This document shows, piece by piece, positions 33,277-44,377 of a DNA stretch of 64,000 nt. The stretch comes from Ottelia alismoides. Lineage: Eukaryota; Streptophyta; Magnoliopsida; Alismatales; Hydrocharitaceae. The stretch is from the NCBI GenBank assembly GCA_037367405.1, contig JAZKJV010010741.1, positions 124,001 to 188,000 of the forward strand, read 5' to 3'. A program made the position numbers and the translations under genes. Numbering within the stretch: position 1 is the first letter of the stretch; the number at the start of each line of letters is the position of its first letter. A model generated the notes under the pieces. The model was not told the origin of the DNA. It saw nothing but the letters and a program-made list of their open reading frames with translations, and made no database searches.

Positions 33277-33733
33277 ATCAACATGATCTTGGAACAAGCT
33301 ATGTTAGAAGACAGAGAACTTGTAAGATATCATGATCCTTTTGGTTGAAATCTCCATCCTTTCCCTAGCCTCTGATGCATCGGCCTCCAAGCGATCTCGT
33401 GCCTACTTTCTTCTATTTTAGAACTATCGGCTAAAGTTTAGTCAACGCAACCATCAGGGACGTCGCGAGAGGTTCATGTCCTATGTATACAGTACCCATC
33501 GAGAGAGGGAGAGGAAGAGGAAGAAATCAATACGAACCAACAAAAACCTCAAGGTCGGTTACCCTTTCCCACCCATTTTTTCTTCCCTCGCTGAGTACTT
33601 TCCTTCAAAATTTCCCATATCCGGATTCGCACAGGTCCATGATTATTTGTTCATTTAAACTGTGTTTAATCCCTTAGATTGATCTGTTTATTTGGTCGCA
33701 CAATAACCCGTATCGTTGTATACTATCTCAAGT

Positions 33734-34072
33734 GATAATCCCCGGAATGGGGTCCCATCAACAAAATAATCCTCGAAATGGGGATGGTCATAAAACATTT
33801 CCTACAATAGGGATATAACGGCAAATGGTTTGCCGCGCACGGAACACAAAGCAGCAAACCGTTTGCCGTGGTATGGCAAACCATCTGCCGCGCCACATGG
33901 ACGGCATAAATCTACATCCGCGAGGAAAATCTGGTATGCCAACCCCGTCCCATCCGTCCATGTAGGGCGGCAAACGGTTTGCCATTGCCGATATATCCCT
34001 ATTCTGGGAAATATTTTTGAGCCCCATTTCGGTAAAATTTTTTTAACCCCCTCCCCATTTCGGGAAACGACC
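33734..34072. mobile_element. 339-bp MITE with Mutator-like features (first of a pair)
   Basis: Inverted ends (GGAATGGGG.../GAAATGGGG and CAATAGGGATATAACGGCAA / inverted GAATAGGGATATATCGGCAA) extend over about 110 bp. Flanking 9-mers ATCTCAAGT (33725-33733) and ATATCAAGT (34073-34081) match at 8 of 9. The interior contains several GGCAAA-type dyads such as GGCAAACGGTTTGCC. Confidence 0.78.
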
Positions 34073-34109
34073 ATATCAAGTTCTCAACTGCGTGATGCTA
34101 TCTCTGATC

Positions 34110-34541
34110 GAGTTTTTTCCCATACAGGGCATCCTCAGTACCCAAATGCCCTGTCAGGGCATCTGACCTCGGTATTTCCCTGTCAGGGCATCAATCGGCA
34201 AACTGTTCGCCGATCGGCAAATGGTTTGCCGATTGTGCATAAAAATAATATATAATATTATTCCAGAAAACTTTTTGAATTTTATATTATTAAAAATAAT
34301 ATATAAAAATATTTGAAATTGAGAATCAGCAAATGGTTTGCCGATTCCCATCCAAATGTTTTTATATATTATTTTTAATAATATAAAATTCAAAAATTTT
34401 CCGGAATAAGTTTCGATAGGCAAACAGTTTGCCGATCGGCGAACCGTTCGCCGATCGATGCCCTGACAGGGAAATATGTTGTGGTCAGATACCCTGACAG
34501 GGCATTTGGGTATTGGGGATGCCCTGAATGGGAAAAAACTC
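34110..34541. mobile_element. 432-bp palindromic MITE with 9-bp target duplication (second of a pair)
   Basis: A perfect 9-bp duplication TCTCTGATC lies at 34101-34109 and 34542-34550. The arms start GAGTTTTTTCCCAT and remain complementary for most of the element through TACCCAAATGCCCTGTCAGG and CGATCGGCAAA-type palindromes. The centre is AT-rich (TATATATTATTTTTAATAAT). There is no coding capacity. Long arms with a 9-bp duplication fit a Mutator-derived MITE. Confidence 0.88.
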
Positions 34542-34607
34542 TCTCTGATCTCATCAACTCATAGATGCGAGATGAATCATGTCCGTACATAAAACCATGC
34601 TTAATTA

Positions 34608-34916
34608 ATGAGTTATATTATATACGATAAATATCTACGTCCGGAACCCAGAAAGGGTTCGGTGATGAAAGTAAAAGGTTCCCCATCATCAAGTGGAGAG
34701 ACAGCACGCAGTCGGTCTTGTCAATCCTCGCGAATCCTTAACCCATCAATATGGATCATCGTCATCATCTTTCTAATCATCGGATGCTCCCCTGCGCATG
34801 GAATTGGAACCCACATCTGCCATCACCTACCCACCCACCTGCAAGGAGAATATAATGGATGGCTTCACTGGAAAGCTCCAACAGCCCTCCGCTTCCCCTG
34901 CAAGCAAAGCAAATAG
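34608..34916 (+). other. small open frame with one hydrophobic segment, not recognised
   Basis: This is a 102-residue frame; a later start at about 34665 gives MKVKGSPSSSGETARS, a Ser/Arg-rich stretch and a hydrophobic run SIWIIVIIFLIIGCSPAHG, then a His/Thr-rich end. It could be a membrane-anchored peptide, the first exon of a gene or chance. I see no homology. Confidence 0.25.
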
Positions 34917-36197
34917 AGAGAGAGTGCATTTTGAGAGAGATATCACGTACGATGTAACACTTGATACAGATAAACTAATACGATTGTTATTGATGATTGT
35001 AACTCCAAGTTAACGGGGATATCGAACAATGGAAGTTGCTGAATGTTGTATGTAAATTTGATGCTCAGACATTATCCTTATCCCCGAGAATGTCCGTATA
35101 CTTAGCAGTGTTTTAACGAAACAGTCGTGGTGATACAGAAGAACTGATGTCAGATTTAGAATAGCATACCCATACAGAGGTCTCTTTGCATCCACCAAGT
35201 GGTTGTTTGAGGAATTAATGTCTCGGATCCTTATTCAAAGATCTTAACCACGTGCCATTTGCCTGTAAAGATTAAATAACAGATGCCAAAATCAATAGAC
35301 CTTGGATCCTCTCTCTTTCTCTCTGATAAGATAAAACAAGGAACAACCGTTCTTGTCATGCACGAAATGATGGCTATCTCACTTTAACTTATCCCTCAAT
35401 CTCCATTCCTTCTTTGATTTGTTCTACTCTGATGAGATAGATGCTCTAAAAGGCTATATACGCTTGTTTACAATTATGTCATCCCTTTATAACAGATGTC
35501 ATAAAGGAAAAAAAATATTCCTCGCTTTTCTGTAATACGCAGTTTCTCTTTTCTGGTCCAAGATGCACCAAGAATTTCTGACTGACGAAGTAAAGATAGA
35601 ATCTATTAAATGTAAATCTAGTGGTGCACGAAGTGGATCAACTCGTGCAGACTGCCAATATTACAGAGGAGTAACAGTAATGTGGCCTACCATACTTTAG
35701 ATGAGTCCTGTATCGGATGCTCTGTGCGGCATATCGTCGAACACCATCTGCATGGGATTTGCTTTGGCACACGCAGTCCCACCCCCCATTGGCGATCCCA
35801 TCCTTCCCCTTCGAGGAAGTGCCGAGAGCAGCAACGTGCTTGCTCTCTTCTTCGCAACTTGCCTTCGGGCCCCTACTGGAACAGGGACTTAGTCTCTTCT
35901 CCTCAACTTGTATGTGTTCTCTTCTTCCCATCGTGTTCTTTTTGTTGTTTTTGTTTTGCTGCTCTACCATTTCTAAAGTTACCACAAGTCTGTTTTGTCA
36001 TGCTAAGGGTTTTTTACGATTTATCAACGGGAAAGATTCGACCTAAATTCGAGTCTCACGAACTGCAATCTCCCACCGTTCGTTCGACTAAAAGATGTCT
36101 TGTTCCATGACAAGCGGGGTTGTCAATCGAATTGAACATGTTTGGCTGTGGTTGAACAGAAACAAGTAGGGCTAATCGAACATTCTATCACTGCAAC
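34917..36197. other. intergenic sequence with unassigned short open frames
   Basis: Overlapping open frames on both strands at 35638-36110 have no recognised domain. The region is otherwise AT-rich. No RNA gene is seen. Confidence 0.35.
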
Positions 36198-36394
36198 TGT
36201 AACGGCCTGGTTTTTTTAAGAAATTCAAGTGCTTACGTTAATTCCATTATTAGCATAATTCATTAGGAAATTAAATGGATTTTAATGGTACAATTACACC
36301 TCTAAATGGTGTAGCCATAAAAAGCCATCTCCCTTAATTCTATATCATCCTTTTCCAACGTCACTAGTCTTTGCATTTTAAGAGAGGAGAAGAG

Positions 36395-36429
36395 CGGGGG
36401 CGGGGGCGGGGGGGGGGGGGGGGGGGGGC
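36395..36429. repeat. poly-G tract
   Basis: GCGGGGGCGGGGGCGGGGG is followed by an unbroken run of about 18 further Gs. It is strongly G-quadruplex prone; its exact length is likely to be unstable or mis-sequenced. Confidence 0.9.
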
Positions 36430-37430
36430 GATCATATCGGACATCCTTCTTCATCATAGGAGACGACGACAAAGGATCGGAAAAGAAGGGGAATATCTCT
36501 TCTTGTATGTATTGATTTAGGATTGCATATAAACAAAGTTCAAATAGGAAATACAACCAATAAATGTATGTAACGATTCATGAGACAATGAGTTTATGTG
36601 ATGACTTGATTCGAAATAAGATATGTGGTGTACGCGTCGAACCCCTATGACCAATATCATGTGCTAGATTTTCACACCCAAGACATATCCTAAAGCTTCG
36701 TAGGCAAAATCACCGCCCTTATAATGTTTTGTAGAAAATGAGTCAAACTTTTGTATCACCGATGATCTTTTGATATTTTTCTTTCCCATCACGTACTGCA
36801 GATATTTAAATAAATTTAATATTTCACGGATTTGTTTGTAGTCTTATTGTTCTCTGTCAATGATAAATGTTCTATAGAGTAACGAAGGACGTGGGTAGTT
36901 TATTAGTAGATCTTAATATTTTGGTTAATGATTACTTATGACAATTAAAATAGTTGACAATCACGTAGGTATCTTTTCTATTGCTTTCAATGGATTTGTT
37001 TCTGTACACATAATTACAAATTTATGTACGGAACTAATAACGTTTAACCTTCAGTAATCACTAGTATATATCATAATTGGCTTTCAACGAAATCTTAATA
37101 TTTTACTAATACTGATAGTAGTTCCAAATAATTCTCCTCAAAACAAATAGAGGTGTATGGCTACATTTTTTTAAAATAATTGAAATTCTTACTCTAAAAC
37201 AACTTGGTATACTCCTGTTCTATAATAAAAATTGAGATGGTCGTTCCGTTAATGAAAAAAGTCACAGATCTCCTAAGTTGGTGAAAACGTGAATGTGGAA
37301 TTTATATGGTTAAAAAGAAGAGAAAGACTTGGTTTTGTTTTTTATATATATATTCTAATTGCCAAGCCAAACCATAATATTGCCAAAATATAATATCTTG
37401 AACACTAAAAGTATTTTTGTATTATATGCA

Positions 37431-37606
37431 TCTAAGTCCTCTACTGTTGTAGCTACTGACGATAAGCGGAGCTAAGTGCTACACCTAATGGTGGGAGCCA
37501 CCTCTAGAGTCTAATTATTGTAAGCCCAAGGGGCAACGCCGCAAGGGGCTTATGGTTGCAAGGAACCATAGAGGCAAAAGTTAAGTCCTCTACAGTTGTA
37601 GATATA
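37431..37606. repeat. direct repeat flanking a structured segment
   Basis: TAAGTCCTCTACTGTTGTAG (about 37431-37450) and TAAGTCCTCTACAGTTGTAG (about 37586-37605) are near-identical. Between them lies a segment with foldable AAGCCCAAGGGG...GCAAGGGGCTT. I cannot identify it. Confidence 0.55.
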
Positions 37607-37855
37607 CTGTCATGTATGGACCGCTAGTGCCAACGGTAAAGTTTGCAAACCAGCAAAGCCGCCTATAAATTAAAAATCAAGATAATTCTAAATACTCAAT
37701 AAGTTAAGGTATATGTGCAATTATAGCAATGTTAAGGTATGTACAAATATTATGAGATTAAGTTCTTATATGAAATTATGTTATTGTCATGGGTATATGT
37801 GTGATTATATTAATGCTAATGTATATAAGAAAATGTATTGAAAAGCCATGGAAGA

Positions 37856-38195
37856 AATGGGTTATAAAGGTAACCCATTACAAGAATGCAAAGAAACGGA
37901 TTATAAAGGTAACCCATTACAAGTATGCAAGGAAGTGATTTATAAATACAAATCACTACAAGTTATGAAAAATAATTTATAAAGGTAAACCATTACAAGT
38001 ATGCAATGAAATGATTTATAAAGATAAACTATTGCAAGTTATGAAAGAAATGGTTTATAAAGGTAAATCATGACATGTTATGCAAGAAAATGGTTTAATT
38101 AAAGATAAACTATTATATATTATACAAGAGATTGTTTAATAAAGAATAAACCACTACGTGTCGTACAAGATTTGATTTAAGAAATGTAAACCATC
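37856..38195. repeat. tandem array of about nine small hairpins
   Basis: A 39- to 47-bp unit repeats with the form ATGGTTTATAAAGGTAAACC plus ATTACAAGTATGCAA. The first three units start exactly 39 bp apart (37856, 37895, 37934). Each unit has inverted arms. Unit 1 pairs AATGGGTTA with TAACCCATT, unit 3 pairs AGTGATTT with AAATCACT, and later units pair ATGGTTTA with TAAACCAT or decay from it. It lies within the probable solo LTR. Confidence 0.8.
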
Positions 38196-39113
38196 AATGT
38201 CACGGGGGCTAAAATGCAAAGTGATATGTATGATAAAGAAGTATGTATGATAAAGAAGCACACACTTGTTATGAATCGTATGAAATATGCCCCACAAGAT
38301 GGAAGAAATGTATGTCATATTTCCTGATGCAATCTACAAATGTATACCTATGGTCATGAAAGAATGCCAATTTTAAATGTTAGGAATCGATCTTAGACAT
38401 GCATGGGAACAACTAGGCACGCAATGATGTTCATCCATGAAAACTCAAGTACATGATTCATAACGGAGTAAATGACCGTTAGAATTCCCATGCATGGACC
38501 CCGATACATACTGGGCATTAGGCTCATGCAAAATTATTTTTATTTATTTCAGGTGAAGAACAAGTTAGACCAAGTAGTCAAGTTCATGTGGCAGACTCAA
38601 CGTGACATTTGTCATGGTATGGGTAATACATGGTTATGGTGGATATCTGTATGCCCACTGGAACAGAGAGTCATGTGTGCAATTGTTTAAATTTTCTTTT
38701 GCAAGTATACCGTGATTGATGTTGTAATAACGGAACTCTTGATTTGAATGGATTTAATGGATCTTTTTAGAACGATTTTTTGTTGCTTATTGAATACCAT
38801 GCATGTTTCGATAACGATTCGATAGTGCGAATTTAATTTGCACGCTTCCGCCGGTCAGCACGACCCGTTCCGTTACAACAACAAAATTGATCTATAGTGA
38901 TGAATATTTTGATAGTCATTGGTATATCTTCCATAGCTAAATGAATAATAATTAATTTTGCCAGCAATGACTCATATAACAACGATTTTTCGTTATTTTG
39001 TTCTAATCATTGATTATCGTGTCTAGAGAATGATAGTAAGGAAGAATGATAGCTTTTTATCAATTAGAAATGTGTCACAAAAGAGGGAGTGAAAGCAATG
39101 GAAACAAGGTTGT

Positions 39114-39118
39114 TGGTC
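39114..39118. repeat. target-site duplication of element E, left copy
   Basis: TGGTC here and at 52255-52259, immediately outside the two LTRs. Confidence 0.92.
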
Positions 39119-42100
39119 TGATAACACAGCCTGATCACTCGGGTAAAAGGTCGTCAAAGGTCGTTGCGACCCAAGCAATCAGACTCGGTCAATCCAGAAA
39201 AAGAGACCACCAAATAAGATAAAATCAACTCAAAATCAGATAGCGGTCTTGCTATTATTTTAACCTGGTATAGCGACCAGGGTCGATCACAAGGAGCACA
39301 TAATGGCCTCGCGGCCTACGAAGTAGTCAAAAAGAAATTAAAATAAAATAAAAAGTGTTTTTGGTGGATTTTTAGTCTTTTTATATTTTTTTGGATTTTT
39401 AATGTATTAAGACAATAAGGAAGACAAGAAAGCAAGGCAATTCAATAATTTATTTAAACATTCAAATATCAACCAAAAATTCAAATAAAAATGTTTTTGT
39501 GTATTTTATACTTTTTACTGTTTTTAGTGAATTTTTGATATTTTTCTGATTTTTATTTAATTTTCTAAAAATCAAACAAGATAAGAAATTGAAGACACTG
39601 TCCAGTCAGGAGAAAAAGACCAATTTAAAATGCAAAAGGGCCTAGTTAGCTCCTGGAGGTAATTTTCCTATAAACTAGAAAGTTTAAGGAAAATTTGAGC
39701 ACTGGATTTATGATTTTTGGATTTTTAGATTAATTATTGGAACTTTTATAAGATTTTTAGTGTTTTGTAATTTTTATGAGTTTTATGTAATGAAAAATGG
39801 CCAAAATGGGCCAAAAAATCAAACACAACAATCTAAATAGTAACTAAATTTTTTTGTAATTTTTAGGTAGGTTTTAATATTTTTTTTGAATTTTTAAATC
39901 AAACAGTAACGAAAATGGTTGTTTTTGATTTTTTAAAAATATCAAATCAAAACAAAAATGTCTTCAAAAATTCCAGAAAATTTTACAACATGGCAGGGGC
40001 CATGTTTCCAATTTTCATTGAATTTGGAGTTAATTTGCTATTTTATTAAAAATAAAAAGCAAGCCACTGTGCACAGGGACCTATCTGCAATTATATTAAA
40101 ACCTTGGGACCCCTGGAGAACAAGCTTGGAAACTGTAGGGGCAGGAGTGCAAATTGTCCCCCGGGCCACGCACGATGCACGTGACTCAGGCCTGGGGGGA
40201 CCTATTTGTCATTCCTATTTCTAAAAATACAAAACTTAACACGCCAAAAACGCAGGGCCAAAATTGCAAATGTACCAAATAATCACTTGTCGACGCACGT
40301 GTCCACAACTGGCAGGGCTATAAATGCAAATCAAATAAACATGAAGGTCCTCAGTGCAATATTGACAAAAATAAAAGAACTACACTACGTATTTACAGTA
40401 CTAAATAATAAAAACAGGAACTGGAGGGGCCTAAGAGCTATTTACCCCTTTTATTAATATCGACGGCTGGATGAGCGCCACGTCAATGATCTGACGGTGG
40501 AGAGAAGTGGGCGCTTTAACTCTGGAATGCAAGCCTGATCGGACGGTCGAGGGTCCACCACGTGGAGATCTGACGGTCCTCGTAGGTCGTGGCTAAACCC
40601 TCGGTGGATCGACGGCTGAGAAGGCGACGCATGGAGATCGGAGGGCTCTGGATCACGGGCGTCTCTTCATCTGAACGTGTGGCTCAGATCGGTCCTCGGA
40701 AGAATCTGACGATGGAGACGCTCCTGGATGGATGGCCTAGATGCGAACTGGAGCGGGAGGACGATCTAACGGCGCGAGGAGGTCTTGGAAGAACTATTGG
40801 CCGGCGAACTTCGCCGGCTCGAAACTCGAGCGTGGGGGCTCCTCGTCGGCTGCTGGAAGGCTGAGAAGAATCGTGGGAGCCTTCCGCGTCTGATGGAATG
40901 CTCCGATGATGGCGGGGAGCCCTGGGGAGCTCCGGCGGCGATGAAGACCTGGAGCTGCCGTGCTCAAGCCTTGGACCTCCAGATGCGGTCCTTATGACGA
41001 TCTGACCTGCACAAGCAAAACACGGGGTCGAGGGCAAACTGCCTCGACCCGTCAGAGCAATCGGGATGTGAAAAATGAGGCGGTATGAGGGCTCTTCGGC
41101 GAGCGGCGGAGGATGAGAGCCGATATCCCTGCTCCGGGGCGAGCCATGGGGAATGGAAGGTCGGAGAAGGTGGAGAGGGGTCTGGTGAACGTGAAGCGAA
41201 GGTCGGATGGGTGAATGGGTGACCGGAGACGAAGGGCGGAGGCGGCGGAGCTATACTACTGAAATCGGAAAAACTCGAAACTAAGCTAATCTACGGCCTA
41301 AAAAGGGTACCTGATGGAGGCGGTCGACTAGGCTGAAGCTCAGCGAGCTTCTGGGTCATTGCCTGCAAGGGGGCGTCGTCTCCCCGAGGCTGGGCGCGCT
41401 CGCGGCGGCGGCGAAAGCAGCCGGATCAGTGGCTCCTGGCTTCCCGGGCCTCGCTGCTACTCCGAAGAACACGGCTGTCACTCAGGCACTCCGGAGGAGG
41501 TCACAGGCGACGAGGGGGAGATCCAAAGATGAAGAACAAGGTCGCCGGAGCTGAGGGTTTATATGATCAGGGGTCCGAGAAGAAGTAGGTCGGGCGAGTC
41601 ACTCGCGACTCAGATCCCTAAGACCCACCCCGGGCGTGGGTCATGGATGTTCAAGGATCAATCGGAGCCCGGGGTTAAGGTGTTTGGTTGTCGGATCGAA
41701 TGGGAAATAATTGGAAAAGTCGGGTCGTCAATCAGATCCGCAAGAGCAGAGGGTCTGCGGGGGAAGTTGACCGGGGTCAACAAACCCCCGTGGACCAATC
41801 AGAATCCACCAAGGCCAATTTATTTGTTTATTTATTTTAAAATAGAAAATGATCGAATTAATAAAAACTTAAAACATGAAAAATATTTATTTTATTTTTT
41901 TTTCTATTTTTTTGTGATTTTTAATTAATTTTTCAAAAAAATTAAGGTATTTACATAATAGGGCTATATATAGGTATATATACACTATAGGATTTTTATT
42001 TTTGATTTTTAATTTGTTATTTTTATACATTTTATCCCCATTTTATATTTTATTTATTTATGTCATAAAATTAGGAATAAAAATATATTTTTATTTTATT

Positions 42101-42760
42101 TTTATTATTTATATACAAGGGTAAAATAAATCTATATGTTCATGTATCTACATGGTATATTTACAAAGTGTTTTTGGGTTTTTAATTTTGTTCTTTTTAT
42201 TTTGTTTTTGTTTTAATTGTTTTTATTTTATTTATTTACACTATAAAATATATAATATATACAAATTTTATAAAACTTAATTTTATTTATTTATAAGGTG
42301 AAATAAATATAAGTGAGTGGGCTATATACATGGTGAATGTACACAAGTGATGTTTTTGTTTTCTTTTTAATTTTTCTATTTTTATCTTGATTTTATATTT
42401 ATAAATATATATAAGTTTTACAAGCCCATTTTATTCTATTTTTAGAGGAAAATATTTTTATTATATTTACAACTATATTTACACACATGAGCCCCTATCT
42501 CCCTCTACTTTGGCTTTTATGCGGTCAGGCCCATGCCGAGCCCTCCCTTGGGTTAGGTTGCTCAATATTTATTCTAAATATTTCCCTCTTTTTCTTTTTG
42601 ATCTTTGTTCTTTTATTTTTGCACAAAAACATGCTAATTATTATTATTTACACTATGCATGCTTTTGGTAATTATCTATATTTACAAATATATACATGCA
42701 TTTGCAAAGGTTTTTGTAGCTAAAATATAAGAATAAAGAGTGATGAATGAGTATTCATCA
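39119..42760 (-). repeat. 3' LTR of element E
   Basis: 3642 bp, starting TGATAACACAGCC and ending GTATTCATCA on the plus strand. Layout: an AT-rich flank, an array of the NRGGG-N7-TGCAAWT motif at about 40074-40331, a CpG-rich block with repeated GATC(T/G)(G/A)ACGG words at about 40450-41800, and another AT-rich flank. A 117-residue minus-strand open frame (40684-41037) is also open in the other LTR but resembles nothing I know. Confidence 0.93.
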
Positions 42761-42775
42761 CCCCCCTATACTTAA
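42761..42775 (-). promoter_or_regulatory. polypurine tract of element E
   Basis: On the minus strand AAGTATAGGGGGG directly precedes the 3' LTR. The same AAGTATAGGGGG string recurs inside the element as arms of the hairpins at 44378-44826. Confidence 0.8.
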
Positions 42776-44370
42776 CTTTGCTAGTCCCTTAGCAAACACT
42801 TATTTGAAAAAGAAGTGAAAAAGAAAGGAAGAAAAAGAAAAAGAGAATGTACATTGATCAAGGTTGATTATTAAACTTGCCTTCATTAAATTAAGGTATG
42901 GAGTTCGATCATATCTTTGGATTATTAGTGTGTCGGAACCTTATTTGGACTTAAGTTTAAAACTCAACAGCCTCTAAGTTCCACTAATCTCTAATCAAGA
43001 CTCCTCAATGCTCCAGATCAGAACAAGTCATCAATCACAAACCCTGAAGACCATGAATCTTTTCTTATCCTGTGAATGTGAGGTATAAGCTCTCCACCTC
43101 AGAAATGGCAACTTGACAACCCTCCCCAACAAGGTAACTCTATGACCTCAATCTGACCACTCTTTCCTCGAGGAGCGGGGTATTCCCTTCTAAGTTCAAG
43201 TTCAACCGGCTCAAGAAGAGGAGGAAGAAGAGAATGGACCATGGACAGTGTAACCATGTATCCTTGGGAGATTGACCAGTGTAGCCAAGTCTCCCTGCTG
43301 CAAGCTACATAAGGTAAGGCATGGATCTCAAGCTTTGCTTATTGCACTCTATATACATACTCCGGTGGGATTATCATTTTCTCTCAGACCCATCACTTTT
43401 TTGGAGTTATTTTCTTTTTGCATTTTTGTTCAAGTGCATCTATACAACATGTACATGTGCAGCATATATACAAGGATTTTTTCCTCTTGAGCCAGTAGAC
43501 TATCCCTCTTTTGAAGATTTATTGCAACCCACAACTCCCGTCGTTAGACCTCATGGCAACTAGACCAAGTTGAGACGCACTTCCTTCACTAAAAGAAGAA
43601 GAGAGGTTCCGCCTAGAAGTACTACCCTCATATGCTACCCCAAGTCAAGGAAGACTGCCTCCTCACCACCTCATCCGTAGAGAGCTTGGTGCAAAGTGTT
43701 GATGTCCAAGTAAAGACATTGTCTATATGAGTCATGTGTTGTTGTTAAGTGTTCTACTTAGGCTCATTGAGATGACATGTGATCATAGCCTAGTGGACTC
43801 AAAGAATTAAGTCACTATGGACCTGAAAAGCCTTAAACCTAAGCCCTATAAGGTTCCTATTAGAAATTAGGTGGATTAAGATCTTAATCAAGCTCCATTT
43901 CTCAATTTGATTCCAGGCTAGTTTAAATGTCAACTATCATCCAGAAAAACTATATACATATGTATAACAGATGCTATTTACACAAATTTTTACAAACATG
44001 CAAAATTTTTGAAAAATGTTTTGAAATCATGAATGGATGATGCATGAAGTGCAAGTTTTGCAAAAGATATTTACACACATTTACACAAGATTTTTGCAAA
44101 CTTTTGATTTTCAAAACATTTTGGAAAAATTTTGTATTATATACATAATTTTGATAAGAAAATATTTACACAATCTTTACACAAAAGGTTTTTGAAATCA
44201 TTTTTACAAAAATAATTTGTACACTAGCTATTTATGTGCAAATAAAAGAATGTTTATGTACGTGAAAAATTTTTAATTTTTTGTGATTTTTAGGGTTTTT
44301 AGCCATTTTATTTATTAACACACTCACACAAAGTACGAGTTATGGCTAAAGTATATATGGAATATATACA
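42776..44370 (-). other. 3' internal region of element E without coding sequence
   Basis: This is AT-rich sequence between the gag-like frame and the purine tract, where pol would lie in an autonomous element. Scattered short frames on both strands carry no enzyme motif. Confidence 0.6.
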
Positions 44371-44377
44371 CACCCCC

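Larger units (their letters stand above)
36198..38877. mobile_element. probable solo LTR of a Ty3/gypsy-type element
   Basis: It starts TGTAACGGCCTGG and ends CCCGTTCCGTTACA, so the last bases are the inverse of the first (TGTAACGG...CCGTTACA). These are typical termini of long plant gypsy LTRs. Flanks GCAAC (36193-36197) and ACAAC (38878-38882) match at 4 of 5. The 2680 bp between have no gag or pol. The end sequence resembles the edge of the LTR at 55429. It may have formed by recombination between two LTRs. Confidence 0.65.

Noticed and set aside
35638..36110. Overlapping 110-140 residue frames on both strands
   Set aside because: No domain, no homologue I recognise, and no flanking splice or promoter signal strong enough to call a gene.
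37856..38195. CRISPR-like array
   Set aside because: Spacing is regular, but the whole unit repeats with drift, there are no unique spacers, and the context is a plant LTR.
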